64,000 nucleotides of DNA. It comes from Nocardioides sp. QY071 (lineage in GTDB: Bacteria; Actinomycetota; Actinomycetes; Propionibacteriales; Nocardioidaceae). The notes below the pieces were generated by a model. It saw only the letters and a program-made list of their open reading frames with translations. It was not told the origin of the DNA and did no database searches. Location of the stretch: positions 4,030,001-4,094,000 of the forward strand of contig NZ_CP124681.1 of the NCBI RefSeq assembly GCF_029961765.1, in the 5' to 3' direction. The translations under genes were made by a program, and so were the position numbers. Shown piece after piece: positions 1-9,900 of the stretch (position 1 is its first letter; every line of letters starts with the position of its first letter).

Positions 1-1
1 G

Positions 2-703
2 TACGGCGCGCCCGGAGCGACCTCCTGGAGCCAGCCGACGCCGCCGAAGAAGTCCGGCACCGGGTTCATCGTCGGCGCGATCGCGGTGGCGCTGGTCGTC
101 GTCGTGGCCGGCATCATCGGCATCATCGCGGTCGCGAACAGCGGGAGCGACAAGAAGGCCGACGACACGAAGAGCAAGTCGACCGAGGCCACCAGCGCCT
201 CCGCGGACCCGACCGACGACACGACCGACGAGCCGAGCGGCAACGTCGCCACCGGCACCGGCTACGAGACCGAGCTGCCCTCCGGCTGGATCGACGGCAC
301 CGACGACTTCACGTCGCAGAACCCCGGCCTGAGCACGCTCGACCGGGTGTTCATCTGGGGCTCGACCTTCAACACCGCCCGCGGCAACGTGATCGTGGAG
401 ACCCAGTCGTCGTACGGCAGCACCGACCCCTCCGACCTCGCCGACGACTGGAAGACGGCGCTGGTCGCCGACGACGACACCGCCACCACCAACGACATCG
501 ACGACACCACCATCGGTGGCGAGACGGCGCTCGGCGTCGACATCAGCCGGACCAACGACAACGGCATCGACGTCTCGCAGCGGTCCTACCTCGTGATCAG
601 CGGCGACACGGCGTACTCCATCACCGTCTCCCTCAAGGACGGCGACGACGACGTGCTCACCAAGTTCGACGACATCCTCAGCGCCTGGACGTGGACGGAC
701 TGA
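2..703 (+). CDS. Membrane-anchored secreted protein, C-terminal part (5' partial)
   Basis: The reading frame is open from the left edge of the window, so the start is missing. The visible N-terminal part is Pro/Ser-rich (cytoplasmic side), followed by one strongly hydrophobic membrane segment (GAIAVALVVVVAGIIGIIAV), then a Lys/Asp/Ser/Thr-rich linker, then an Asp-rich extracellular domain of about 150 residues starting near YETELPSGWIDGTDDF. This layout is common for actinobacterial secreted proteins with a short cytoplasmic tail. No enzymatic motif or named family was recognised. A GTG at position 86 would begin inside the membrane helix and is unlikely to be the real start. The next gene begins 25 bp downstream on the same strand. 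Confidence 0.7.
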   Translation, partial: YGAPGATSWSQPTPPKKSGTGFIVGAIAVALVVVVAGIIGIIAVANSGSDKKADDTKSKSTEATSASADPTDDTTDEPSGNVATGTGYETELPSGWIDGTDDFTSQNPGLSTLDRVFIWGSTFNTARGNVIVETQSSYGSTDPSDLADDWKTALVADDDTATTNDIDDTTIGGETALGVDISRTNDNGIDVSQRSYLVISGDTAYSITVSLKDGDDDVLTKFDDILSAWTWTD

Positions 704-728
704 GGGCCGGGCTCAGGGTCGGGCTGAG

Positions 729-2663
729 GTGAGCCCGCGGGGTCGGCGGCTGCTCCGCTGCCTGCTGGCCGCGCCGGTGCTCACCCTGCTGTTCGCGGCA
801 GCGCCCGCCCGCGCCGACGCGGACGACGACCCCGCCGCGGAGCAGGCGCTGGCGGAGAGGTTCGCGCCGGTCCTGATGCTGGTGCGCCAGGACCATGCCT
901 GCGGTCCGGGCGAGCCCTACTCCCCCAGCGCCGTCGAGGTGCTCTTCGACAACCCGACGGTCGCGCTGCGCGGGCCGTGGACCTCGCGTGACCTCGTGAA
1001 GGTCGGCCCGTCGGCCGAGGACGTGTCGGCCGGGCTGCCGGGCTACGAGCTCGACCTGCCGGGCAACCCGCTGACGCCGGACTGCGACTACGAGCGCTGG
1101 GCCGAGCGGCAGTGGCGCGGCACGAAGCCGACCATCTATGCGCACGTCGCGACCCAGAAGGGCATCGGGGACCGGATCGCGCTGCAGTACTTCTTCTTCT
1201 ACGCGTTCAACGACTACAACAACAAGCACGAGACCGACTGGGAGCGGATCCAGCTCGAGTTCGCGGCGCCTGACGCCGCGTCCGCGCTGGCCGAGGACCT
1301 CGACCCCGACCTGGTCGTCTACTCCCAGCACTACGGCTCGGAGAAGGCCCGCTGGGGCGAGGAGAAGCTCGAGGTCGACGACGCGACCCACCCGGTGGTC
1401 TACGTCTCGGCCGGCTCGCACGCCAACCAGTTCTCCGCCGGTGTGTTCATGGGCAACACCGCCAACACCGGGTTCGGGTGCGACACCACGGCCGGCGAGC
1501 ACGACGCCGTACGAGCGGAGGTGCGCTCGATCCCGTCCGACCCGGCACTGGCCCGGTCGGCGTACCCGTGGATCTCCTACGAGGGCCACTACGGCGAGGT
1601 CGGGCCGAAGCGGTTCTACGCCGGGCCGACCGGGCCGAACCGCAAGCAGTCCTGGGCGAAGCCGTTCTCGTGGTCGGCCAAGGCGCGCGACTCCTCGATC
1701 GAGGTGCCCGGCGGCGGCGCCACCAGCAGTGCGGTCGCCGAGACCTACTGCGACCTGGTCGGCAAGGGCAGCGACCTGTTTCGCGGATACGTCGACGACC
1801 CGTGGCGCGGCCTGGTCGTGCTGGTCGCCGCGCTGCTCGCGGTCGGCTGGCTGGTGCGTCGTACGTCGTGGGCGACGACCGCGCTGCCGCTGCGGATCCG
1901 CCGCTCGGCCGGGCAGGTGGTCGCCGCGTCGCTCGACGTGCTGCGCGAGCGGCCCGGGCTGTTCGCGCTGGCGATGGCTCCCCCGGCACTGTTCAACGTG
2001 CTCGCTGCGGTGCTCCAGGGCGTCACCGTCTCCAGCCCCGTCCCGGGCTGGGTCGGTGCCCTGGCTGTGCTGATCGGCACCGCCTCACTGCCGGTGTCGG
2101 CCGGCGCGCTGGCGGCGGTGGTGCAGGTCCTCGACGAGGAGGGCCTCGGGGCGCGGGTGAACCTGCGCGCGGCGTACCGCACCAGTCTGCGGCGGCTCGG
2201 CGCAGGCCTGCCCGCGCTGCTGGTGACCGCGCTGCTCGTGGTCGGCCTCACGACCTCGATCGTGCTCGCGCCGCTGGCGCTGGTGGTGCTGACGGCCGGG
2301 GTGCTGCTGGTGCCGGTGGTCGTGCTGGAGCGGCGGCGCGGCTTCGCCGGCCTGCCCCGCAGCGTCCGGCTGATCCGGCACTCCTTCGCCACGTTGGTGC
2401 CGGTCCTGGCACTCGGCCTGCTGCTGCTCACGACCATCGGCGCGGTGGTCGCGGCGCTGTTGTTCGTGGTGGTCCCGGTGCCGTTCGTCGTGCTCAACAC
2501 CGTGCCCTCGGTGGTGCTCGGCGTGGTGTGGCCGTTCGTGGCGCTGATGTGCGTCTACGCGTACGCCGCCGCGGTGGCGCGCGCTCAGGACAGCCAGGAA
2601 CGGGCCGCAGTCACCAGTGCGGCGACGCCGGACTCCAGCGTGGGACCGGCGAGCGGGGCATAG
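729..2663 (+). CDS. Secreted Vps62-like domain fused to a multi-pass membrane domain
   Basis: A 644-residue protein starting at GTG 729. It has a signal peptide (about 1-29, ending near APARADA). The extracellular region (about 35-350) carries YFFFYAFNDYNNKHETDWER and HPVVYVSAGSHANQF, which resemble the Vps62/DUF946 family. From about residue 365 there is one membrane helix after an RGYVDDPWRG linker, then a cytoplasmic stretch and about five more helices (residues 400-620) resembling the membrane regions often attached to glycerophosphodiesterases. The molecular function is unknown; Vps62 itself is a yeast vacuolar-sorting factor with no settled activity. The family match is from memory of conserved residues, so moderate confidence applies to the name and high confidence to the gene. 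The 3' end overlaps the convergent M20 gene by 79 bp. Confidence 0.8.
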   Translation: MSPRGRRLLRCLLAAPVLTLLFAAAPARADADDDPAAEQALAERFAPVLMLVRQDHACGPGEPYSPSAVEVLFDNPTVALRGPWTSRDLVKVGPSAEDVSAGLPGYELDLPGNPLTPDCDYERWAERQWRGTKPTIYAHVATQKGIGDRIALQYFFFYAFNDYNNKHETDWERIQLEFAAPDAASALAEDLDPDLVVYSQHYGSEKARWGEEKLEVDDATHPVVYVSAGSHANQFSAGVFMGNTANTGFGCDTTAGEHDAVRAEVRSIPSDPALARSAYPWISYEGHYGEVGPKRFYAGPTGPNRKQSWAKPFSWSAKARDSSIEVPGGGATSSAVAETYCDLVGKGSDLFRGYVDDPWRGLVVLVAALLAVGWLVRRTSWATTALPLRIRRSAGQVVAASLDVLRERPGLFALAMAPPALFNVLAAVLQGVTVSSPVPGWVGALAVLIGTASLPVSAGALAAVVQVLDEEGLGARVNLRAAYRTSLRRLGAGLPALLVTALLVVGLTTSIVLAPLALVVLTAGVLLVPVVVLERRRGFAGLPRSVRLIRHSFATLVPVLALGLLLLTTIGAVVAALLFVVVPVPFVVLNTVPSVVLGVVWPFVALMCVYAYAAAVARAQDSQERAAVTSAATPDSSVGPASGA

Positions 2664-3811
2664 CGCGGCGAGTGGTTCGAGGGCAGGTCAGCGACCAGGT
2701 CGCGGATCTGCTCGACGCTCGTCGCGCCCGCGAACAGGGCCGGGTCGGCGCCGCCGAGCAGCCAGTAGGCGCAGGGCGCCCCCGCGGCCTCGGCCAGGAT
2801 CCCGACGTCCTCGCTGCCGGTGACCGGTCCCGGGTCGACCACGACCCAGCGGGCCGCGGCGCCGAACGCCTCCCGGACCCGCTCGCACGCCGCCTCGTCG
2901 TTGACGACGGGCGGGAACGACGTGAGCGCCTCGATCTCGGGCTCCCGGGTCGCCCCTACCGCCACTGCCTCGGCCCGGATCATCCGCTCGATCGTGGCCA
3001 GCACCTTCGCGCGCACCCGCTCGTCGGCGGTGCGCACGCTCAGCCCGAGCACCGCGCTGTCGGGGATGACGTTGGGCGCGGACCCCGCGTGGAAGGAGCC
3101 GACCGTGACGACCACGGTGTCGGTGGCCGCGACCTCGCGCGAGACCACCGTCTGCAACCGCTGCACGAGCCCGGCCCCCATCACGATCGGATCGATGGTG
3201 GCCTCGGGCCGCGAGCCGTGCCCGCCCGAGCCGTACAGGGTGATCCGCAGCGCGTCGGACGCGGCGAACGCCGGGCCGGCGCGTACGCCGAGCACCCCGA
3301 CCGGGACGGGCGCCACGTGCTGCCCGAGCACCACGTCCGGCGTACCGAACCGCTCGAACAGGCCGTCGTCGACCATCGCCTGCGCCCCGCCCCCACCCTC
3401 CTCGTCGGGCTGGAACACCAGGAGCAGCCGGCCCTGCCATCCCTCGTCACCGGCCAGCTCGGCCGCCGCACCCAGCAGGCACGTCGTGTGGATGTCGTGC
3501 CCGCAGGCGTGCATCACCGGCACCGTCTCGTCGGCGGCGTTGGTCGCCGTCGCCGTGCTGGCGTAGGCCAGCCCGGTGTCCTCGAGCACCGGCAACGCGT
3601 CCATGTCGGCCCGCAGCAGCACCGTGCTCCCCTGGCCCCGCTCGAGCACGCCCACGACGCCGGTGCCGCCGACACCGGCGGTGACGTCGTACCCGAGGGC
3701 GCGCAACTGCTCGGCCACGATCCCGGACGTGCGGTGCTCCTGCCGGCCGAGCTCGGGGTGGCGGTGCAGGTCCTCGTAGGTCGCGACGAGGGCGTCGAGG
3801 TCAGTCGGCAT
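2585..3811 (-). CDS. M20D-family amidohydrolase (hippurate/IAA-amino acid hydrolase-like)
   Basis: A 408-residue cytosolic metallo-amidohydrolase starting at ATG 3811. The M20 landmarks are present: LLRADMDALP (metal-binding Asp near residue 69/71), MHACGHDIH (His/Cys/His/Asp, residues 100-108) and QPDEEGGGG (catalytic Glu pair). The MHACGHD signature puts it in subfamily M20D with hippurate hydrolases, N-acyl-amino-acid amidohydrolases and IAA-amino acid hydrolases. These enzymes cleave an N-acyl or amide bond to free an amino acid. The substrate cannot be read from sequence. The length is typical for the family. It is divergently placed from tRNA-Leu and converges with the Vps62-like gene, overlapping its end. 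Confidence 0.9.
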   Translation of the reverse strand: MPTDLDALVATYEDLHRHPELGRQEHRTSGIVAEQLRALGYDVTAGVGGTGVVGVLERGQGSTVLLRADMDALPVLEDTGLAYASTATATNAADETVPVMHACGHDIHTTCLLGAAAELAGDEGWQGRLLLVFQPDEEGGGGAQAMVDDGLFERFGTPDVVLGQHVAPVPVGVLGVRAGPAFAASDALRITLYGSGGHGSRPEATIDPIVMGAGLVQRLQTVVSREVAATDTVVVTVGSFHAGSAPNVIPDSAVLGLSVRTADERVRAKVLATIERMIRAEAVAVGATREPEIEALTSFPPVVNDEAACERVREAFGAAARWVVVDPGPVTGSEDVGILAEAAGAPCAYWLLGGADPALFAGATSVEQIRDLVADLPSNHSPRYAPLAGPTLESGVAALVTAARSWLS

Positions 3812-3821
3812 GTCCGCACCC

Positions 3822-3827
3822 TAGACT
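3822..3827 (+). promoter_or_regulatory. Candidate -10 box for tRNA-Leu
   Basis: TAGACT lies 13 bp upstream of the tRNA-Leu 5' end, a plausible -10 hexamer. The same hexamer occurs upstream of ssrA (54959-54964). No convincing -35 box was found 16-18 bp upstream, so this is only a candidate. Confidence 0.35.
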
Positions 3828-3839
3828 CGTCCCGCTCAC

Positions 3840-3921
3840 GCCGGAGTGGTGGAACTGGCAGACACGCGGCACTTAGGATGCCGTGCCTTCGGGTGTGCGG
3901 GTTCGAGTCCCGCCTTCGGCA
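3840..3921 (+). tRNA. tRNA-Leu (anticodon UAG)
   Basis: The cloverleaf can be folded by eye. The acceptor stem GCCGGAG pairs with CTTCGGC (one G-T). The anticodon stem CGGCA/TGCCG encloses the loop CTTAGGA, giving anticodon TAG that reads CUA leucine codons. There is a long variable arm (class II) and a T stem GCGGG/CCCGC around TTCGAGT. The discriminator base is A at 3921. The 3' CCA is not encoded (CGA follows), so CCA must be added after transcription. Confidence 0.95.
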
Positions 3922-3924
3922 CGA

Positions 3925-3952
3925 GGCTCGGCCCGCCTCAGCAGGCCGAGCC
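3925..3952. terminator. Bidirectional hairpin between tRNA-Leu and the giant gene
   Basis: A perfect 9-bp stem GGCTCGGCC/GGCCGAGCC with a 10-nt loop. The stop codon of the convergent giant gene (3938-3940) lies in the loop. It is placed to end both the tRNA transcript and the giant mRNA. There is no U-tract, as is usual for high-GC actinobacterial terminators. Confidence 0.6.
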
Positions 3953-6900
3953 CACCGATCCGAGGGCGGTTGTGACCGTCGCGTGGGCGGCTGTCCGGCT
4001 CTTCTTCAGCTTCGCGACCTTCTTCTTCAACTTGGTCACCTGCGCTGTCCTGCGCGCCTTCCTGGCCTTCTTGAGCTTGGCCTTGGCGCTCTTGAGCCGC
4101 TGACTGACGTCGGCGAGGACGGCCTGTGCGGTGCTCAGGGCTTGGGTCGCCGCCGTGCACGCCGCGCTGCCCGGGCCGGCGGTGGGCCCAACGCCACCGC
4201 CGCCACCACCCGCCGCGCGCACCGCCGGCGTGCCCACCGTCGTCACGGCCTGGGACACGTCGCCGACGGTCGCCGTGACCCGCACCGTGATCACCGCGTC
4301 CTGCTGCGCCGCGGTGAGCAGCAGGCTGGTGGCGGTGGGTCCGCTGGCGCCCGGGATCGGGGACGCGCCCGCGAACCAGGCATAGCTGAGTACGACGTCC
4401 GCCGGCGTCCAGGAGCCCGGCGACACGGTCAGGGTCTGCCCGACAGCTGGAGTGCCGCTGATGACCGGCAGGACGGTGTTGGTGACGGTCGGCTCGACCG
4501 GCTCCTCGGGTACGGCGAGCGCCGCGCTCCGGGCCTCGCCCGGCTCGAAGCCCTCACGGCTGGCCGTGATCTCGACCCGCAGGGCATGGCCGGCATCTTG
4601 GGCGGTGACCCGGTAGGTGGACGCCGTGGCTCCGGAGATCGGGTCGCCGTCGCGCAGCCAGCGGAAGGTCGTGCCGGCGGGTTGCGGGATCCAGTCGCCC
4701 GAAGCGGTGAGCACGACACCGGGAACGACCGGGTCGCCCTCCGCCACGTCGGCCGTCACCGACGGGTCGCCCACGGGCACCAGCGCGGGCGCCGGGGGTG
4801 GGGCAAGGGTGACGTCGACCGAGGCCGACCGACCGTCGGCGGTGGTGACGGTGAGCAGGGCCGAGGGCTCGATGCCGGCGGCGAAGGCGTGGTCGACGAC
4901 GCGGCCCGTGGCGGTGGCGCCGTCGGCGAACAACCAGTCGACGCTCAGCTGCTCGTCGCCGCGGCCGTGGGAGCCCGAGGCGTCGAAGCGGTAGCTCCCG
5001 CTCGTCGGCCCGGTGAGGGTCGCCGACGCGACCGGAGCGTCCGGCGACGCCTCGACCGACAGCTCGACCTCGACCAGCGTGGGTGCCACCGGCTCGTCCG
5101 CGGCGAGGGCAGTCGCGAGCAGGCCGCGCTCGCTCGCCCCCTTCGCCGCCGGGGCCGGGTCCGCGAGCTCGACCTCGACCCGCCACAGTCCGGGCGCCGG
5201 GTCCGCCAGCCGGAGCCAGGTGACGCCGTTCTCGTCACCCGAGGTGGTGCCGGGGTCACCCGCGTGGACGACCTGGCCGTCGGGGCCGAGCAGCGAGATC
5301 GCGACCGGCGTCACCTCGGCATGGCGGACCCGGGCGACGACACCGTCGGTGAAGGGCGGCACCTCGCTCTGCGCCGGGGTGATCGAGGACGTCTCCATCT
5401 CGACCAGCTTGCGGGTCTGACCGGTCATCGCCTGCCGGAACGCATCGCGATACAGCTCCTGACCGAGCGCGTTGGGGTGGAAGGAGTAGGCGACCTTGCC
5501 GTACGCGTCGGGCCAGCTCAGCACGTCGTTGATCAGCGGGTTGAAGGCGCTGTCGGGGTTCAGCTCGCCGTCGACGCACAGCTCGTGGCCGGCGAACTCC
5601 TCCGCCACGGGCACGTAGATCACCGACCGGTCCGGGTGTCGCGCGCGCACGTTCTCGAGCGCCTCCGCGATCTCCTCGTTGAGCTGGTCCACGAAGCCGT
5701 TGAGCAGCACGCCCTCGACCGGGTCGATCACGCTCAGATCGCCGAAGGGCGTCACCTCGCACGCCTTCGACGCGCGGCCCGCTCTCAGCTGCCTGGGATA
5801 GTCGGCGACGTAGAGGGTGGCGTTGGGCGCCTCCGCGAGGACCTTCTCGTACGACGCCTCGAGCCTCTTGCGCAACACGTCGGCGTACACGAACAGGGCC
5901 GACGCGTCCCGGTCGCGGTCGCCCGTGGCCCGCTTGAGGGCGAGGTAGTAGTCACGGATCGCCATGCCGCACTTGGCCATGCCGATGACGCTCGCCGTCT
6001 CGAGCGGGCACTCCGCCAGCACGTCGGCCGCGCTGGTGACCACGTCAAAGCCCTTGTTCAGCTCGACCTCGGTGCGCGCCAGCCACTCCCAGCGCACGCC
6101 GGAGTTGCCGTACAGGTCTGCCGCGCACGACTGCAGGGGGTTCAGGCAGGCCTTGATGATGCCGCCGAAGTCGGCGTCGTTGCCTCCCATGGTCATCGTC
6201 ACCGCGCGGGTGGCCTCGCTGAGGGAGTCGGTCTGCGCAGGCTCGTTCTCGTTGTCGGGGTTCGGCTCCACGAGGTCCTTGGTGACCGCGCCGCTGCAAG
6301 CCGCGAACCGCGCCGGCGCCAGCCACGACGAGAGCTCGGGTTCGGCGGACAGCAGCCGGGAGTAGGAGCCACGGCTGGAGCGGTGGCAGGTGTTGCCCGC
6401 CTGGTCGCCGGTGACCAGCGCCCAGGCCTTCTCCCAGGTCGCGGGCCCGCCCGTGGAGTCGATGTCGGTGGCCGAGCCCGCACTGAACTCGGGCACGCCC
6501 TCGCCCGCACTGAAGGAGTCGCCCAGGGCGACGTACTTCGCGGGCCCGAACACCAGCCGGTGCGTGGCCAGGGTGCCGCCGGCGTAGACCGCGATGACGG
6601 TGAAGTAGCCGCCCAGGCCCGGCGTCCCCAACGGATACGACGCCTGCGTGGTCCCGGCGGGCCAGGTCGTCGAGCTGACGCCCGCGGGCAGCACCCGCCA
6701 GGATCCGCCGGTGAGCGAGTCGCGGGTGTAGACGCGGTAGCCGGTCACCGTCTTCCCCGGCAGGCTCACCGGGTCCCAGTCGAGCTCGATCCGCTCCTCG
6801 GCGCCGTCGTCGACCTTGTCGATGTCGAGGCGGGTGTGCGGCGTCAGGCCGTCGTGGACATGGATCTCGTCATCGATGTTGATCGGGGTGCCAGCGGTCT

Positions 6901-9900
6901 GAGTCAGCATGCTCTGCGCCGTGTCGAGCTGCATCACCCGCACGACCTTCTCCTTGATCGCCTCGACGTCGCCGATGGGCGCTCCGGCGGGATCGTCGTC
7001 GTCGGTGCCGATACCGGGCATGACGATCGTGTCGACCTGGACGGACGCCCCGGGCGGCAGGATCATCGCGGCGTCCTGGGTCTGCTCGTTCGGTCCGTAC
7101 ACGTAGCGGGCCTGGTCGGCCGGGGCGTTCTCGGGTCGCTCTCCGAGGGCGAGTCGCACGTTGTAGAGCGTCGGCCCGACCTCGTCGCAACCGGGGCCGA
7201 TCGCGGCGCAGGTGCTGTTGGTCAGGGTCGTGGTGACCCGGTACGGCATCCAGCGCTCCACCTCGCCGTCGACCGTGACGCTGAGCGTCAGGGCGGATCC
7301 CGCCCACACGTGCAGCGGATGCTCACTGCGGGCGACCAGGGTGAGCGGCGCGTCGAACGGGTCCAGCACCGAGTCGTAGGTCGCCTCGAGGTCGTAGAAC
7401 CCCTCCTCGTCGCCGCGCACGGTCCAGCTGATCGTCTGGCTGCCGCCGGCCGGAATGGCCGGAACCGTGCGGGTCAGGGTCTGCTGCTGGCCGTCCCAGG
7501 TGGTCGCGAGAGCGAGCCCGGACGGGAGGTCGAGGGTCGCCAGGCCGGGACGGAAGGTGGCTCCGCCGGTCCCGAGGTTCTGCACGATCATCGAGACGTC
7601 GAAGAACTCCTTGGCCCACGATCCCCGCACCGGGATCACCAGCCACTCGATGATCGGGGCGCCCTCGACGACGGTGATCCGCGGCGTGTACGTCGAGCCG
7701 CCCAGCACCAGCGAGCCACCGCCACCGCCGCCACCGCCCGGGCAGCCGCCCGAGCAGCCCAGGTAGTAGCCGCCGCCCTCGACCGCCGTGAGCGTGACCG
7801 GCAGGGACTGCGGCTGGTAGGTGCCGGGCTCGTCGGGCTCCTCCACGACGAAGTGGAGCCGGATCTCGGCCTCGAAGATGTGCTGGTTCTCCGCGGCGTC
7901 CAGGTCGATGCCGCGGTCCCAGAGCTCGTCGAGGGTCAGCGGGTGGGACTCGAGCACCGCCGAGCCGACGTCCCCGCGGACCAGGGAGACGTCGAGGCTG
8001 CCGCCACCGTCGCTCAGCGTCGCCGTGACTGTCGCGGGCAGGTAGCCCGGCGCCCAGACGTCGACGGCCGTCGACCCGTCGGGCAGGCCGTGCAGGGTCA
8101 TGCCCCCGGAGCCGTCGGTGACGCCGCTGATCCGGGTGCCGTCGGGCATCCGCACCGAGGCCTGGGCCCCCGACAGCAGGGCGTCGCCGTCCCGGATCGT
8201 GACCTGGAGTCCCGGCGTGACCGGTGTCTTGCTGACCGTCACCGTCGTGGTGGCGGTGGCGACCTCAGTGCCGGCCGTCACGGTGAGGGTGACCGGGAAG
8301 GTGCCCGCGCTCGCGTAGGTGTGCCGTGCGGCGACGCCGCTGCCATGGGCGCCGTCGCCGAAGTCCCACTCGTAGGAGTCGATCAGCGCGGCCGGCCGGG
8401 AGGCGCCCGCGTCCAGGGTGACCGGCGTTCCGGCAACCGCGGCGACCGGCTCACCCCCGACCGCCACGAGCGGCTCGGGCAACAGCGAGGTGACCCTCAC
8501 GATCCGGGTCGTGGTGTTCTCACCATCGCTGACCAGCACCCGGACCGCGAAGGAGCCGACGGTCGCGAAGACGTGGTCGACAGCCTGCACCGGCTCCACG
8601 ATGCCGCCGGTCAGCGCGCCGCTGCCGTCCCCCGGCTCGACCCGGTAGGTCAACGGGTCGTGCTCCGGGTCGTCGGCTGCGATCTCGATCCGGGCTGCGT
8701 ACGGCGCCGCCCCGGTCAGTCCGGGCGCAACCGTCACCTCGACGGTCGGGGCGTGGTCGGCCGGCCGGATCGCGGACGTCGGCGGCGCGGTCGCCGTTGC
8801 GGAGTCGTAGCCGGCCTTCGACGCGGTGACCCGCAGGCCGATCTCGGCGTCCAGGTCGTCGTCGGTGAGGACGTAGGTCGCGTCGGTGGCGCCGTCGATC
8901 GCGCTGCCGTCGCGCAGCCACTGGTAGGCATAGCCCTCGACCGAGACTGGCGCCCAGGTCCCGGGGTCGACGGTCAGGGTCCGCTCCACCCGGGTGCTGC
9001 CGAGGATCGTGGGCGCGGTCACATTGGCCAGCGCACCGGGCGTCACGGCGACGGTCTCCTCGGAGGTGGCCCGGGCCGGGTCGTACTGGTCCCGCGACGC
9101 GGTCACCTCGACGCTGATCCGGGCGCCGAGGTCCGCAGCGCGCAGCACCCGGGTACGGGCGGTGGCCCCCGGGATCGGGGTGCCGTCACGCAGCCACTGG
9201 AAGGCCGGCGTGGTGCCGGTCGGGGTCCAGGTGCCGTCGGTGGCACTCAGCGTCTCGCCGACGCGCGCGGTGCCGGTGACCGTCGGGCGGGTGACATTGG
9301 CGACGACATCGTAGGTGACCGGCGCGGTCGCGGCGCTCGCCGACTCCGCGGGCGCATATCCGGCCAGGGTGGCGGTGACCGCCACCGTGATCCGGGCGTT
9401 CGCGTCGGCCGGGACCAAGGGGTACGTCGCCGCGGTGGCGCCGGGGATCGGCGCGCCGTCACGGCGCCACTGGTAGGTCGTCGTGACGCCGTCCGGAGCC
9501 CAGCCGCCGGCCGTCGCGCTCAGCGTCTCGCCGACCCGCGCGGTGCCGCTGACCTCGGGCACGGCGGTGTTGTCGAGCGCGCCGAGCGCCACCGGAGCCG
9601 ACTCGACACTGCGCAGCACGGCCGGCTCGTAGGCATCGCTGCTCACGCTGACCTCGACCGCGATCCGGCCGTCGACGTCCACGGGCCCGGGCACGTACGA
9701 CGTGCCGGTGGCCCCGGCTATCGGCGTCCCGTCACGCAGCCACTGGTAGGCGGTCTCCTCCGGCGTCGGGTCCCAGCCATTGCCGGCGATGGTCAGCCGG
9801 ACCCCGACCTGCGGGGTGCCTTCGACCGCGGGCGCGGCCACGCTGGTGAACTGTCCGGGCGCGATCGGGCCGACCTCGGCCGTGGTCGCGAAGCCGGGGT

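Noticed and set aside
3840-3921. tRNA-Leu or tmRNA as an integration site of a genomic island
   Set aside because: No integrase, no repeated tRNA 3' end and no change in base composition nearby were seen.
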